Below, in pieces: positions 38,736-47,422 of a DNA stretch of 64,000 nucleotides. The first letter of the stretch is position 1. Each line of letters starts with the position of its first letter. The translations under genes were made by a program, and so were the position numbers. The notes under the pieces were generated by a model. That model saw nothing but the letters and a program-made list of their open reading frames with translations, made no database searches and was not told the DNA's origin. The stretch comes from Aquabacterium lacunae (GTDB taxonomy: Bacteria; Pseudomonadota; Gammaproteobacteria; Burkholderiales; Burkholderiaceae_C): assembly GCF_004310865.1 (NCBI RefSeq), contig NZ_SIXI01000001.1, forward strand, positions 310,001-374,000. Reading direction: 5' to 3'.

Positions 38736-39422
38736 ATGACCGCAGGCAACAAAGGCAAAGTGCTCGTCGTTGACGATGACCGACTCGTGCTCGCCACCGT
38801 GACCCATGGCCTGGCCCAGGCCGGCTTCGAAGTGATCGACGCCGACAACGGCGACGACGCCATCCTGCTGGCCCGCCAGCACAAGCCCGACCTGGCCCTG
38901 CTCGACATCCGCATGGAGGGCAAGAGTGGCTTCGACGTGGCCGCTTACCTGCGCGAGTATTGCCAGATCCCTTTCATGTTCCTGTCGGCGTTCTCTGACG
39001 AGGCCACCATCGCCCAGGTCAAGGCCCTGGGGGCTGTGACCTACCTGGTCAAGCCGCTCGACGTGAAACAGATCGTGCCGGCCGTGGAAGCGGCCTTCGC
39101 CAGCCGGGGCCTGAACGGCCAGCACCAGCCGGCCAGCAACGAGCCTGCCACCCCTGACCTGCTCACCGCCGCCGCGCCCGCGGCACCCGAGGGGCTGGAT
39201 GAAGCCCTGGCGCCTGCGGCGAACGCCGAGGTGCCAGACCCCACCACACAGACCGTGGCCCTGGCCATCGGCATCGTGATGCACCGTCACTCGATGGGTG
39301 CTCAGCAGGCCCTGGCTCGGCTGGAGCAGCAGGCCCGCAGCGAAGGTCGCACCCTGCAGGCGCTGACCGAGCGCCTGGTGCATGCCCAGGAAGTGCTGGC
39401 CACACTGGGCAGCCTGGGCTGA
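38736..39422 (+). CDS. ANTAR-domain response regulator (RNA-binding antiterminator)
   Basis: A 228-residue regulator. Receiver 1-~125 has acidic residues VVDDDR, phospho-acceptor D57 in LALLDIRMEG and K in YLVKPLD. A ~40-residue Ala/Pro linker follows. The C-terminal ANTAR domain is ~165-225 (VALAIGIVMHRHSMGAQQALARLEQQARSEG). ANTAR proteins bind paired hexaloop hairpins in nascent RNA and block terminators. It sits 101 nt after the HisKA_2 kinase and is its likely partner. RNA targets are unidentified. It ends 21 nt from the convergent kinase gene. Confidence 0.88.
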   Translation: MTAGNKGKVLVVDDDRLVLATVTHGLAQAGFEVIDADNGDDAILLARQHKPDLALLDIRMEGKSGFDVAAYLREYCQIPFMFLSAFSDEATIAQVKALGAVTYLVKPLDVKQIVPAVEAAFASRGLNGQHQPASNEPATPDLLTAAAPAAPEGLDEALAPAANAEVPDPTTQTVALAIGIVMHRHSMGAQQALARLEQQARSEGRTLQALTERLVHAQEVLATLGSLG

Positions 39423-39443
39423 ACCCTGCGGAGCCGAGCGGCC

Positions 39444-40970
39444 TCAGCGCCTCGGCGTGCCGCCCTTGAATGGCGCCAGCGAAAAGTAGAAGCAAGCCCC
39501 CTGACCCGGTTCAGCTTCGGCCCACACACGCCCGCCATGCCGGCGGATGATGTTGTTGACGCTGGCCAGCCCCACGCCCGAGCCCGGGAATTCGCGGGTG
39601 CTGTGAAGCCGCTGGAACAGCCCGAACAGCTTGTCGGCGTGCTTCATGTCGAAGCCAGCGCCGTTGTCTTTCACGAAGTACACCTCTGGGTCGGTGTGGG
39701 GCACCGCCCCGACGGTGATGTGCGGCTGCGCCACCTTCTGGCTGTACTTGATGGCATTGCCGATCAGGTTCTCGAACACGCGCCTCACCAGCACGGCATC
39801 GGCCTGGGTGCACATGCCACCGGTGACCTCCAAAAGCACCTCGGGCGGCAGGCTGCCATCGGCTCTTGGGGGGCGGCAGGTGATCAGTTCGCCGGCCACA
39901 TCCAGGGCCAAGGCGCTGAGGTCGACCTCGGCACGCTGCAGCGGCGCCTGCGACAGGTGCGCCTGGTCCAGCACAGCGTCGATCATGCCGTTCATGCGGT
40001 GAGCCGCCGCCAGGATGCGCTCGATGTGGTCGCGGGCCAGCTTGTCGAGCGAGGCGGCGTGATCTTCTTTGAGGATGCGGGCAAAACCGTCGATGACGCG
40101 CAGTGGCGCCCGCAGGTCATGCGACAGGGCATAGCGCAAGGCCTCCTGCGCGGCTTCGGCCAGTTCGTCGCGCTCGGCCACGCGCACTCCTGCCAGGGGA
40201 GACGCTTCGGCCACAGCACGAGGCTCCTCGATCGGTCGCCACACGCCATGGTGCCCCAGGTGCTCGCCCAGGGTGCTCACGCGGGGCATGCCCAGCAGAT
40301 GCCCTTCCCCATCTGGCATGCCCAAGCCATCGGCCCAGTGCAGCGCGCCCACGTCGACCCGACCACCGGCTTGCAGCTGCCCACTCAGGCGGGGCTGCTC
40401 GGTGGCATCCACCAGGGTGTGCAGCAGGGGGCCTTGGGCCAGCACCTCGGCCGCCTGCGCCCAGGTGGCCGCATCGGCCCGCAGCACAGGGCGCCATTGC
40501 ACCAGCCGGTGCTCGGCATCGGTCTGCCAGTACCAGCCATCCAGCCATTCGGTCCAGCAGGCGGTGTCGACTTCGGCGCCAAGGGGCGGCGCATCGACTG
40601 GGTGCTTTTGCGCCGGCCGTGCCAGGTCCGTCGCCAAGGACTGTGAACCGACCGGGGCATCTGGGCGGTCATGGAGGTGAAGATGCGCGCGATCCGACGG
40701 CCGTTCGTGCCGACATGCGCGGGCTGCACGAGCGGCCAGGCCTCCCGCCACGGCTGCGCCCAGCAAGATCCCGAACGCCAGGGTCAGGCCCAGGTTTTGC
40801 CAGTTGAGGGCGATGTCTGCCGACAGCATGCCCGCGCCGCCCGCATGGGCCACCGGGGCGAGCACCAGGCCGGCCGCGGCCGGCAGCACGACACACACCG
40901 CGGCACACCACTCGGTCAACGAGCGGGACTTTGACGGTCGCAATGGCCGAGGCGCGGAACCAGAGTGCAT
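39444..40970 (-). CDS. Membrane sensor histidine kinase
   Basis: A 508-residue kinase using the ATG at 40970; a TTG 13 codons earlier is possible, and neither has a good SD, so the start is uncertain. Two hydrophobic segments (~residues 17-38 and ~55-80) enclose a very short periplasmic loop. A ~150-residue cytoplasmic region with a PAS-like patch (LDGWYWQTDAEHRLVQWRP) follows. The HisKA helix has ALSHDLRAPLRVIDGF; the ATPase domain has the N-box FENLIGNAIKYS, DNGAGFD and GSGVGLASV. The transmitter resembles phytochrome-type kinases. It is transcribed away from the hybrid kinase gene, sharing a 154-bp regulatory gap. Confidence 0.85.
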   Translation of the reverse strand: MHSGSAPRPLRPSKSRSLTEWCAAVCVVLPAAAGLVLAPVAHAGGAGMLSADIALNWQNLGLTLAFGILLGAAVAGGLAARAARACRHERPSDRAHLHLHDRPDAPVGSQSLATDLARPAQKHPVDAPPLGAEVDTACWTEWLDGWYWQTDAEHRLVQWRPVLRADAATWAQAAEVLAQGPLLHTLVDATEQPRLSGQLQAGGRVDVGALHWADGLGMPDGEGHLLGMPRVSTLGEHLGHHGVWRPIEEPRAVAEASPLAGVRVAERDELAEAAQEALRYALSHDLRAPLRVIDGFARILKEDHAASLDKLARDHIERILAAAHRMNGMIDAVLDQAHLSQAPLQRAEVDLSALALDVAGELITCRPPRADGSLPPEVLLEVTGGMCTQADAVLVRRVFENLIGNAIKYSQKVAQPHITVGAVPHTDPEVYFVKDNGAGFDMKHADKLFGLFQRLHSTREFPGSGVGLASVNNIIRRHGGRVWAEAEPGQGACFYFSLAPFKGGTPRR

Positions 40971-40983
40971 CAAAATGATTGTA

Positions 40984-41054
40984 TGAACAGCTTTCAGCGG
41001 TTTCTTCAAGCAGCTGTTTGGTTTTTCAAACAGATAGAGTCATTCATCTGTTCA
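40984..41054. promoter_or_regulatory. Four-part inverted repeat in divergent kinase promoter region
   Basis: TGAACAG (40984-40990), CTGTTTG (41014-41020), CAAACAG (41027-41033) and CTGTTCA (41048-41054) form a nested symmetric set. The inner pair can also form a 7-bp stem with loop GTTTTT. The region is AT-rich compared with its flanks and lies between the two divergent kinase genes, so it is a candidate shared operator. Confidence 0.45.
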
Positions 41055-41124
41055 AGGTCAGAAGTATGCCTTTACAGGTGACAGACTGACGCGTCAATCT
41101 CTGGCGGGATTCCCAAGCTGCACG

Positions 41125-44100
41125 ATGTCACACCCGAGCACCGGTTCACGACTCTCCTGGCCCACGCTGGTGGTGGCCCTGCTGCTGGCCGTTGCCTTGT
41201 TGCTGGCCTGGCAACAGGGCTGGAACCACGTGCTGCTGGGCACCCTGGCCCTGATCGCCGCATCCACTGGCTTCCTGGTGCGCCACACCCTCAGCCCCGA
41301 ACTGCCCCCGGCCGACACCACGCCGGAAAACCCGGACACTCACCCCGAGCGCGAGGCCGATGACGGTCCCGAACGCACCATGCCCGACATCCGCATGGTG
41401 CCCCAGCGCTGGCTGCAACTCAGCCAGGAAGTGGCCAGCACAGCCCAGCGGGCCCATACGCTGACCGAAGCCATGAGCCAGGTAGGCACCCGCATGCATC
41501 AGGTGCTTGGTGCACGTGCCTGGCACTGTCTGAAAGTAGAGGACTGGAACGGCCAATCGGGCCTGCTGCGCCCGTGGATGGAGTTCGATGGCCAGGACGA
41601 TGATCACATCGATCTGGGGGTCATGGCCCCGGTAGACGGCGGCGATCAGCCGCTGGGCCAGTGCCTGGTCGATCGCCATCCCGTACTGACCATCTTGCCG
41701 CAGCCCGAGCCTCCTTCGGCACGACACCCCTGGCGTGGCGCCCCGGCACGGCAGGTTCTGGCCGTGCCTGTGTTCGTGGGGGGGCGCCCCCTGGCCGTGC
41801 TGGAGTACCTGGACCCGCAGCCCATGGCCCACGAGGCGCACACCCTGTTGCAACTGGCCGTGATCCAGTTGAGCTTTGTGGCCCAGCGCGACGAATCGCT
41901 CAACCGAGCGGCCGACAGCGCCGCCCTCCTGGAGCGCCTGGGCCTGGTCGCCTCTCGCATTTCCAGTGGCGTGGCCTTGCTCGATCGCCACGGCGTGATC
42001 GAATGGGTCAACCCCCACCTGACAGCCCTGACAGGCTGGCGCCCCGAACGTGTGCTGGGCCATCGCCTGTCGGATGCACTGGCCCGCAGCCAGGTCGAAG
42101 CAGGAATCGTGAACCAGGTGCGACAACACATCGCACAGGGCGGCCCATTCCGCAGCAGTTTCGAATGCACGCGCACGCCAGCCGACGCTCCTTCTCAGTC
42201 GTACTGGTGTGAAATCGACGCGATTCTCACAGTCGACGACACCGGCGCCACAGGGCACTATGTGTGCCTGTTCAACGACATCAGCGAACAAAAGACGCTG
42301 GAGATCCAGCAAAGCCAGGAAAAGGAGTTCCTGGAAGCACTGATGGGCAATTTGCCGGTCAGCCTGATCGTGATGGACGCGCGCGACCTGTCTGTGGTGG
42401 CCATCAACAAGTACACCGAACTGGAGCTGGGCCTGAACCAGGCCCAAGCCCTGCGCAAGCCGATCGCCGATGCTGTGGGGCCAGCCGTGATGTCGGCCAT
42501 CGCGCCACGCATGCGCCAGGCACTGGACGACGGCGAGACCGTGGAGCACGACTTCGCCTGGCCGTCGAGCGACGGGGTGCGCATCGTCAATGCGCGCCAC
42601 TTCGCGCTGCGAGGCACCAACGGTGCGCCACGCTTGCTGATCACGCTGGCGCGTGACATCACGGTCGCACGCCGCGCAACCGCCGACCTGGAAGAATCGG
42701 AACGTCGCTTTCGCGAGCTGGTCGAATCGATGGACGACGGGGTCTATGTGGCCTCCGGCATGCACGCCCAGTTTCTGTACCACAGCCCCCACACTGCCGA
42801 CATCCTGGGCGTGTCGCCGGACAGCCGCACCGAAACGGCAGGCGGCAACAGCCCCTTGCTCGACACCCTGGTGCTGCCCGACGATCGCCCCGCCCTGGCC
42901 CTGGCCGAGCAACAATGCGAGCGCGAAGAGCCCACCGACCTGGTGTTTCGCATCCAGCATCCCATCAAGGGCCTGCGCTGGGTGCGCCGCCGTACCCGCA
43001 GCCGTCGCCTGGACGACGGCAGCCTGCGGGTGTACGGCCTGATGTCGGACGTCACCGACGACCGCGAACGCTCGGAAGAATTGCAGCGCGCCCGCGTGGC
43101 CGCCGAGAACGCCAGCCAGGCCAAGAGCCAGTTCATGGCCAGCATGAGCCATGAGATCCGCACACCCATGAACGCCATCCTGGGCATGACCGAGCTGATG
43201 CTGGCCTCCGACCTCGATGCCATCCAGCGCAAACAGGCCCAGATGGTGTTCCGCTCGGGAGAACAGCTGCTGGAGATCATCAACGACATCCTTGATTTCT
43301 CCAAAATCGAGGCCGGCCGGCAGGAGCTGGCACCGGTCGACTTCGCACTCAACACCCTGATCGACGACACAGTGGAACTGCTGGCACCTCGCGCCCATGA
43401 AAAAGGGCTGGAGGTGACCGCCCACGTGCAGCCCGGCCTGCCGCCCATGATCCACGCCGATTCACTGCGCATCGGGCAGGTTCTGACCAACCTGGTGGGC
43501 AATGCCATCAAGTTCACAGAAGCCGGCGAGGTGGTGGTGACCGTGGGCCTGAGCGAGCCGATCTCGCCCACCGAGCAGCTCGATGTGGGTGACGCCCTGA
43601 TGCTGACTTTCAGCGTGCGCGACACAGGCATCGGCATCCATCCCGACGTGTTGCCGCGCCTGTTCCACGCGTTCACGCAGGCCAATGCCGGTCTGTCGCG
43701 CCGGTATGGCGGCACTGGCCTGGGTCTGGCCATCTGCAAGCAACTCGTCGAATTGATGGGTGGCCACATCGAGGCTCGCAGCTCGCCGGGCATGGGCTCC
43801 GAGTTCGTGTTCCAGGTGCCCGTGCAGGTGGCTGCTGGCGAGTCGATCTGGGGCCTGCTCGACGACGCCGAGCTGCCCGCCATGCACGTGCTGGTGGTCG
43901 ACGACAACGCCACCAACCTCACGGTCATCGAAAACCTGCTGACGGCCTGGGGCATGCAGGTCACCCTGGCCCGCGACGGACAGGAGGCACTGGATCTGCT
44001 CATGCAGCCCGAGCACGACCTGGACATCGACCTGGCCCTGGTCGACATGAAAATGCCGCGCATGAACGGGCTGGAGTTCGCCCAGGCCATGCGCAGCAGC

Positions 44101-45156
44101 CAGCGCTACGCCCGACTCAAGATGGTCATGCTGTCATCGATCAGCACGCTCGATGACGTGCAGCTGGCACTGAGGGCAGGCTACGAGCGATTCCTGTCCA
44201 AGCCGGTTCGCAAGCTGGAACTGCGCCAGGCACTGCTGGGGGTGTCATCGAGCATCGCGCCCCCCACTGTGCAGGCCCTCAAACTGGGGCTGAACGTGCT
44301 GGTGGTGGAAGACAACTCGGTGAACCAGGAAGTGTGCAGCCAGATGCTGCGGCGTCTGGGCTGCCGCACCACCGTGGCCGGTTCGGCCATCGAAGGCCTG
44401 CGCAAGCTCACCCAGGATCGCTTCGATGTGGTCCTGATGGACATCCAGATGCCCGGCATGGATGGCACCGAGGCCTTGCAGGTGTTCCGTCGAAACCGCC
44501 ACCAGCGGTTCAACTTCCTCACGCGCCCTGACACCCCGGTGGTGGCAGTGACTGCCCATGCACTGGACGGCGACGACCTGCGCTTTGCCAGTGTGGGTTT
44601 TGACGCCTACCTCTCCAAGCCTTTCCGGATACACCAGCTTGCCAAAGTGCTGCAGACTGTGGCGCACCTTCAGCCACCGGACGCCTTGCCCCCTGACCCC
44701 TCCGCACAACCTCAGGGACTGACCCCTGTGTCGGGGAAGACACAAACCTTGCAACCGACACCCCACATGACCACCAGCAGCGCCCAACCGACCTCGTGGC
44801 GTGAGGTATTCGACGAAATTGCGGTACAACGTCTGCTGGAGCTGGACCCTGCAGGCCGCAATGCCCTGATCGACCGGATCATCAAGATGTTCGCAACATC
44901 GGTGGACAAGTACCTTGTGCAACTGGCGTCTGCCCGGCAGGCGCAGGATCGGCGTGCCATCAAGGACGTGGCTCACACGCTGAAGTCTTCGTCTGCGAAC
45001 GTGGGGGCACTCAAGTTGTCACAGATCTGTGTCGAAATCGAAAATGCCATTCGAGATGACAACGGACTGCCCCTTGAACCCATGATCGACCGCCTGGAAG
45101 TCGAAGCCCGCTACGTGGTGGCTGCCCTGCCCCTTTTGCTGGAGGCGTCCCGATGA
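41125..45156 (+). CDS. Hybrid sensor histidine kinase with two receivers and Hpt
   Basis: A 1343-residue phosphorelay protein. Two adjacent TM helices lie at ~12-50. A GAF-like domain follows (~95-260; LAVPVFVGGRPLAVLEYL), then three PAS regions (~270-650). HisKA has H676 in MASMSHEIRTPMNAI; the HATPase has NLVGNAIKFTE and GTGLGLAICKQL. Receiver 1 has D974 (ALVDMKMPRMNG), receiver 2 has D1106 (VLMDIQMPGMDG), and the Hpt domain has H1284 (AHTLKSSSANVGA). All phosphotransfer residues are intact, so a full H-D-H relay is possible. The stop overlaps the next gene by ATGA, which couples it to a receiver-GGDEF-EAL protein that is the obvious output. Confidence 0.9.
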   Translation: MSHPSTGSRLSWPTLVVALLLAVALLLAWQQGWNHVLLGTLALIAASTGFLVRHTLSPELPPADTTPENPDTHPEREADDGPERTMPDIRMVPQRWLQLSQEVASTAQRAHTLTEAMSQVGTRMHQVLGARAWHCLKVEDWNGQSGLLRPWMEFDGQDDDHIDLGVMAPVDGGDQPLGQCLVDRHPVLTILPQPEPPSARHPWRGAPARQVLAVPVFVGGRPLAVLEYLDPQPMAHEAHTLLQLAVIQLSFVAQRDESLNRAADSAALLERLGLVASRISSGVALLDRHGVIEWVNPHLTALTGWRPERVLGHRLSDALARSQVEAGIVNQVRQHIAQGGPFRSSFECTRTPADAPSQSYWCEIDAILTVDDTGATGHYVCLFNDISEQKTLEIQQSQEKEFLEALMGNLPVSLIVMDARDLSVVAINKYTELELGLNQAQALRKPIADAVGPAVMSAIAPRMRQALDDGETVEHDFAWPSSDGVRIVNARHFALRGTNGAPRLLITLARDITVARRATADLEESERRFRELVESMDDGVYVASGMHAQFLYHSPHTADILGVSPDSRTETAGGNSPLLDTLVLPDDRPALALAEQQCEREEPTDLVFRIQHPIKGLRWVRRRTRSRRLDDGSLRVYGLMSDVTDDRERSEELQRARVAAENASQAKSQFMASMSHEIRTPMNAILGMTELMLASDLDAIQRKQAQMVFRSGEQLLEIINDILDFSKIEAGRQELAPVDFALNTLIDDTVELLAPRAHEKGLEVTAHVQPGLPPMIHADSLRIGQVLTNLVGNAIKFTEAGEVVVTVGLSEPISPTEQLDVGDALMLTFSVRDTGIGIHPDVLPRLFHAFTQANAGLSRRYGGTGLGLAICKQLVELMGGHIEARSSPGMGSEFVFQVPVQVAAGESIWGLLDDAELPAMHVLVVDDNATNLTVIENLLTAWGMQVTLARDGQEALDLLMQPEHDLDIDLALVDMKMPRMNGLEFAQAMRSSQRYARLKMVMLSSISTLDDVQLALRAGYERFLSKPVRKLELRQALLGVSSSIAPPTVQALKLGLNVLVVEDNSVNQEVCSQMLRRLGCRTTVAGSAIEGLRKLTQDRFDVVLMDIQMPGMDGTEALQVFRRNRHQRFNFLTRPDTPVVAVTAHALDGDDLRFASVGFDAYLSKPFRIHQLAKVLQTVAHLQPPDALPPDPSAQPQGLTPVSGKTQTLQPTPHMTTSSAQPTSWREVFDEIAVQRLLELDPAGRNALIDRIIKMFATSVDKYLVQLASARQAQDRRAIKDVAHTLKSSSANVGALKLSQICVEIENAIRDDNGLPLEPMIDRLEVEARYVVAALPLLLEASR

Positions 45157-47393
45157 CGCGCATGGCGCCATTCGAGGACGATGAACTGGCGCAACCGCCG
45201 CGGGTGCTGCTCGTCGACGACGACGAAGTGAACCTGCTGCTGACCTCCATCGCCCTGCGCGAGCGGGGGTTCTCCATCCGTGAATGTGCGTCGGGCGAAC
45301 TGGCTCTGCGCGAAATGGGCGGTAGCGACTGGATGCCCGACGTGGTGGTGCTCGACGCCGTCATGCCGGGTCTGGACGGTTTCGAAACCTGCGAAGAGAT
45401 CCGTACCCTGCCCGGTTTCGAATCGGTGCCTGTGCTGATGCTCACCGGTCTGGACGACGAAGCCTCGATCACAAGGGCCTACGAGGTGGGGGCCACCGAC
45501 TTTTTTGTCAAGTGCAACCAATGGAGCCTGCTGGCAGGCCGATTGCGCTACCTGCTGCGCGCCTCGCGCACTCGCCACGAACTCGAGCGCTCCAAGTCAA
45601 AGCTCGCACGCGCCCAGGACCTGGCCCGCATGGGCAGCTTCGATTGGCGTCGTGACGGCAGCTACCGGGTGGCATTTTCGACTGAAGGCCTGCGCGTGCT
45701 GGGCATGGGCCCTGGCGACAACCCCTCCTTGCGCAACATCATCCGCATGATGTCTCGCGAAGATCAGTTTGGCTTCATCCGCCTGCTGCGCAACGTACTC
45801 GATCACGGCACCGTGCTGTGCTGCGATGTGGAAGTGACCCTTTCCGATGGCCGCGCCCGCATGCTGCACATCGAAGCTGAACCCGAGTTCAACGAGCTGG
45901 CCAGCATCATCGGCTATACCGGCATCCTGCAGGACGTGACCGATCGTCGGCTGGCGGAAGACAAGATCCAGCAGCTGGCCAATTTTGATGTGCTGACCGG
46001 CCTGCCCAATCGGCGCCAGCTGTTCTGGCGCAGCGAACGCGCCATCGAGCACGCCAAGCGCCTGGGCCACTCCATGGCCCTGATCCAGGTGGGCCTGGAC
46101 CGCTTCAAGGTGATCAACGAGAACCTGGGACACACAGCCGGCGATGAACTGCTGATCGAAGCGGCTCGCCGCATTCGTGGCTGCGTGCGCCACAGCGAGC
46201 AGGTGCTCGACGGCGGCATGTTCGAATCGCCTCTGCACCGCGGGCACCGCACCCTGGAAGCCGTGGGCCGTCTGGGTGCCGACGAATTCGTGGTGCTGCT
46301 GCCCGAAATCCGCAGTGCCGAAGAGGCCCACGACGTGGCCCGCAAAGTCCTGGAAAAGCTGCGCGAGCCCATGATGGCCGGTGGACAGGAATGCTTCATC
46401 ACGGCCAGTGCCGGCATCGCGTGTTTCCCGTCTGACGGCGCCAGCGTGGCCGACCTGCTGCGCAATGCCGATGTGGCCATGGACATGGCCAAATCGCAAG
46501 GCCGCAATTCGACCATGCTGTATGACCAACAGCTGGCCAGCAAGGGCCGTGTGCGTCTGGACCTGGACACCGCCTTGCACAAGGCCATGGAGCGCAACGA
46601 ACTGGTGCTGTACTACCAGCCCAAGATCGATGTGCGCACCAGTCAGATGGTGGGTGCCGAAGCACTGATGCGCTGGATGCGCGATGGCAAGCTGGTGCCG
46701 CCCGGGGATTTCATCCCGCTGGCCGAGACCACCGGCCTGATCACCGACATGAGCTTATGGGCCATCCGTGAAGCGGCTCGGCAGGTGCGGGCCTGGAAAG
46801 AGCAGCACAGTCTGGACATCACGGTGGCCGTGAACATGCCCAGCCGCCTGTTCGAGCGCACCGACCTGGTCGAGGTGATTCTGCAGATCTTGCAGGAAGA
46901 ACAAGTGGCCCCCCACCTGATCGAGCTCGAGATCACGGAAACCGGCCTGATGAAAGACCTGCAGGGCGTGGTGCCTTCACTGCACAAGCTCAATGCAGTG
47001 GGCATCGAGATTTCCATCGACGACTTCGGCACCGGCTACTCGTCACTGGCCTACCTGACCTCTCTGCCGATCAGCGAACTCAAGATCGACCGGTCATTTG
47101 TCCGGGATCTGGGCAGCACGCCACAAAGTTCGGCCGTGACTTCGGCCATCATCGCTTTGGCGCGTGCGCTCGGTCTGCGCGTGATCGCCGAGGGGGTGGA
47201 ACAGGTCGCCCAGATGGAAGTGCTCTACAACCTGGGCTGCCAGGTGTGCCAGGGCTTTCTGTTTGCCCGTCCGATGCCCGCCACCGAAATCAGTGAATGG
47301 TTGCGTGATCAGGACGTCAGGCCCCTGCCGCGCATCGAGACCGATTTCGCTGGTCTGCCCGAACTCACGCCATCAGGCCCCAAGGTGTCCTGA
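45153..47393 (+). CDS. Receiver-PAS-GGDEF-EAL protein, probable c-di-GMP phosphodiesterase
   Basis: A 746-residue response regulator. The N-terminal receiver has D68 (VVLDAVMPGLDG); a Cys and Asn-rich variant of the KP loop occurs (FFVKCNQ). A PAS-like region lies at ~150-270. The GGDEF domain begins LTGLPNRRQLF, but its signature is G375-A-D-E-F instead of GGDEF, suggesting a regulatory rather than synthetic role. The EAL domain is complete: E503-A-L in GAEALMRW, NMPSRLF, ELEITETGLM, IDDFGTGYSSL, LKIDRSFV and AEGVEQ. Hydrolysis of c-di-GMP controlled by the upstream hybrid kinase is the inferred function. Confidence 0.88.
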   Translation: MTRMAPFEDDELAQPPRVLLVDDDEVNLLLTSIALRERGFSIRECASGELALREMGGSDWMPDVVVLDAVMPGLDGFETCEEIRTLPGFESVPVLMLTGLDDEASITRAYEVGATDFFVKCNQWSLLAGRLRYLLRASRTRHELERSKSKLARAQDLARMGSFDWRRDGSYRVAFSTEGLRVLGMGPGDNPSLRNIIRMMSREDQFGFIRLLRNVLDHGTVLCCDVEVTLSDGRARMLHIEAEPEFNELASIIGYTGILQDVTDRRLAEDKIQQLANFDVLTGLPNRRQLFWRSERAIEHAKRLGHSMALIQVGLDRFKVINENLGHTAGDELLIEAARRIRGCVRHSEQVLDGGMFESPLHRGHRTLEAVGRLGADEFVVLLPEIRSAEEAHDVARKVLEKLREPMMAGGQECFITASAGIACFPSDGASVADLLRNADVAMDMAKSQGRNSTMLYDQQLASKGRVRLDLDTALHKAMERNELVLYYQPKIDVRTSQMVGAEALMRWMRDGKLVPPGDFIPLAETTGLITDMSLWAIREAARQVRAWKEQHSLDITVAVNMPSRLFERTDLVEVILQILQEEQVAPHLIELEITETGLMKDLQGVVPSLHKLNAVGIEISIDDFGTGYSSLAYLTSLPISELKIDRSFVRDLGSTPQSSAVTSAIIALARALGLRVIAEGVEQVAQMEVLYNLGCQVCQGFLFARPMPATEISEWLRDQDVRPLPRIETDFAGLPELTPSGPKVS

Positions 47394-47422
47394 GGCCTCG
47401 CCTGCCTGCGCCAGGAGCCCCG

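Noticed and set aside
41146-43455. Minus-strand 769-codon frame opposite the hybrid kinase
   Set aside because: It is antisense to a gene with intact HisKA and HATPase motifs, and its composition is typical of a shadow frame.
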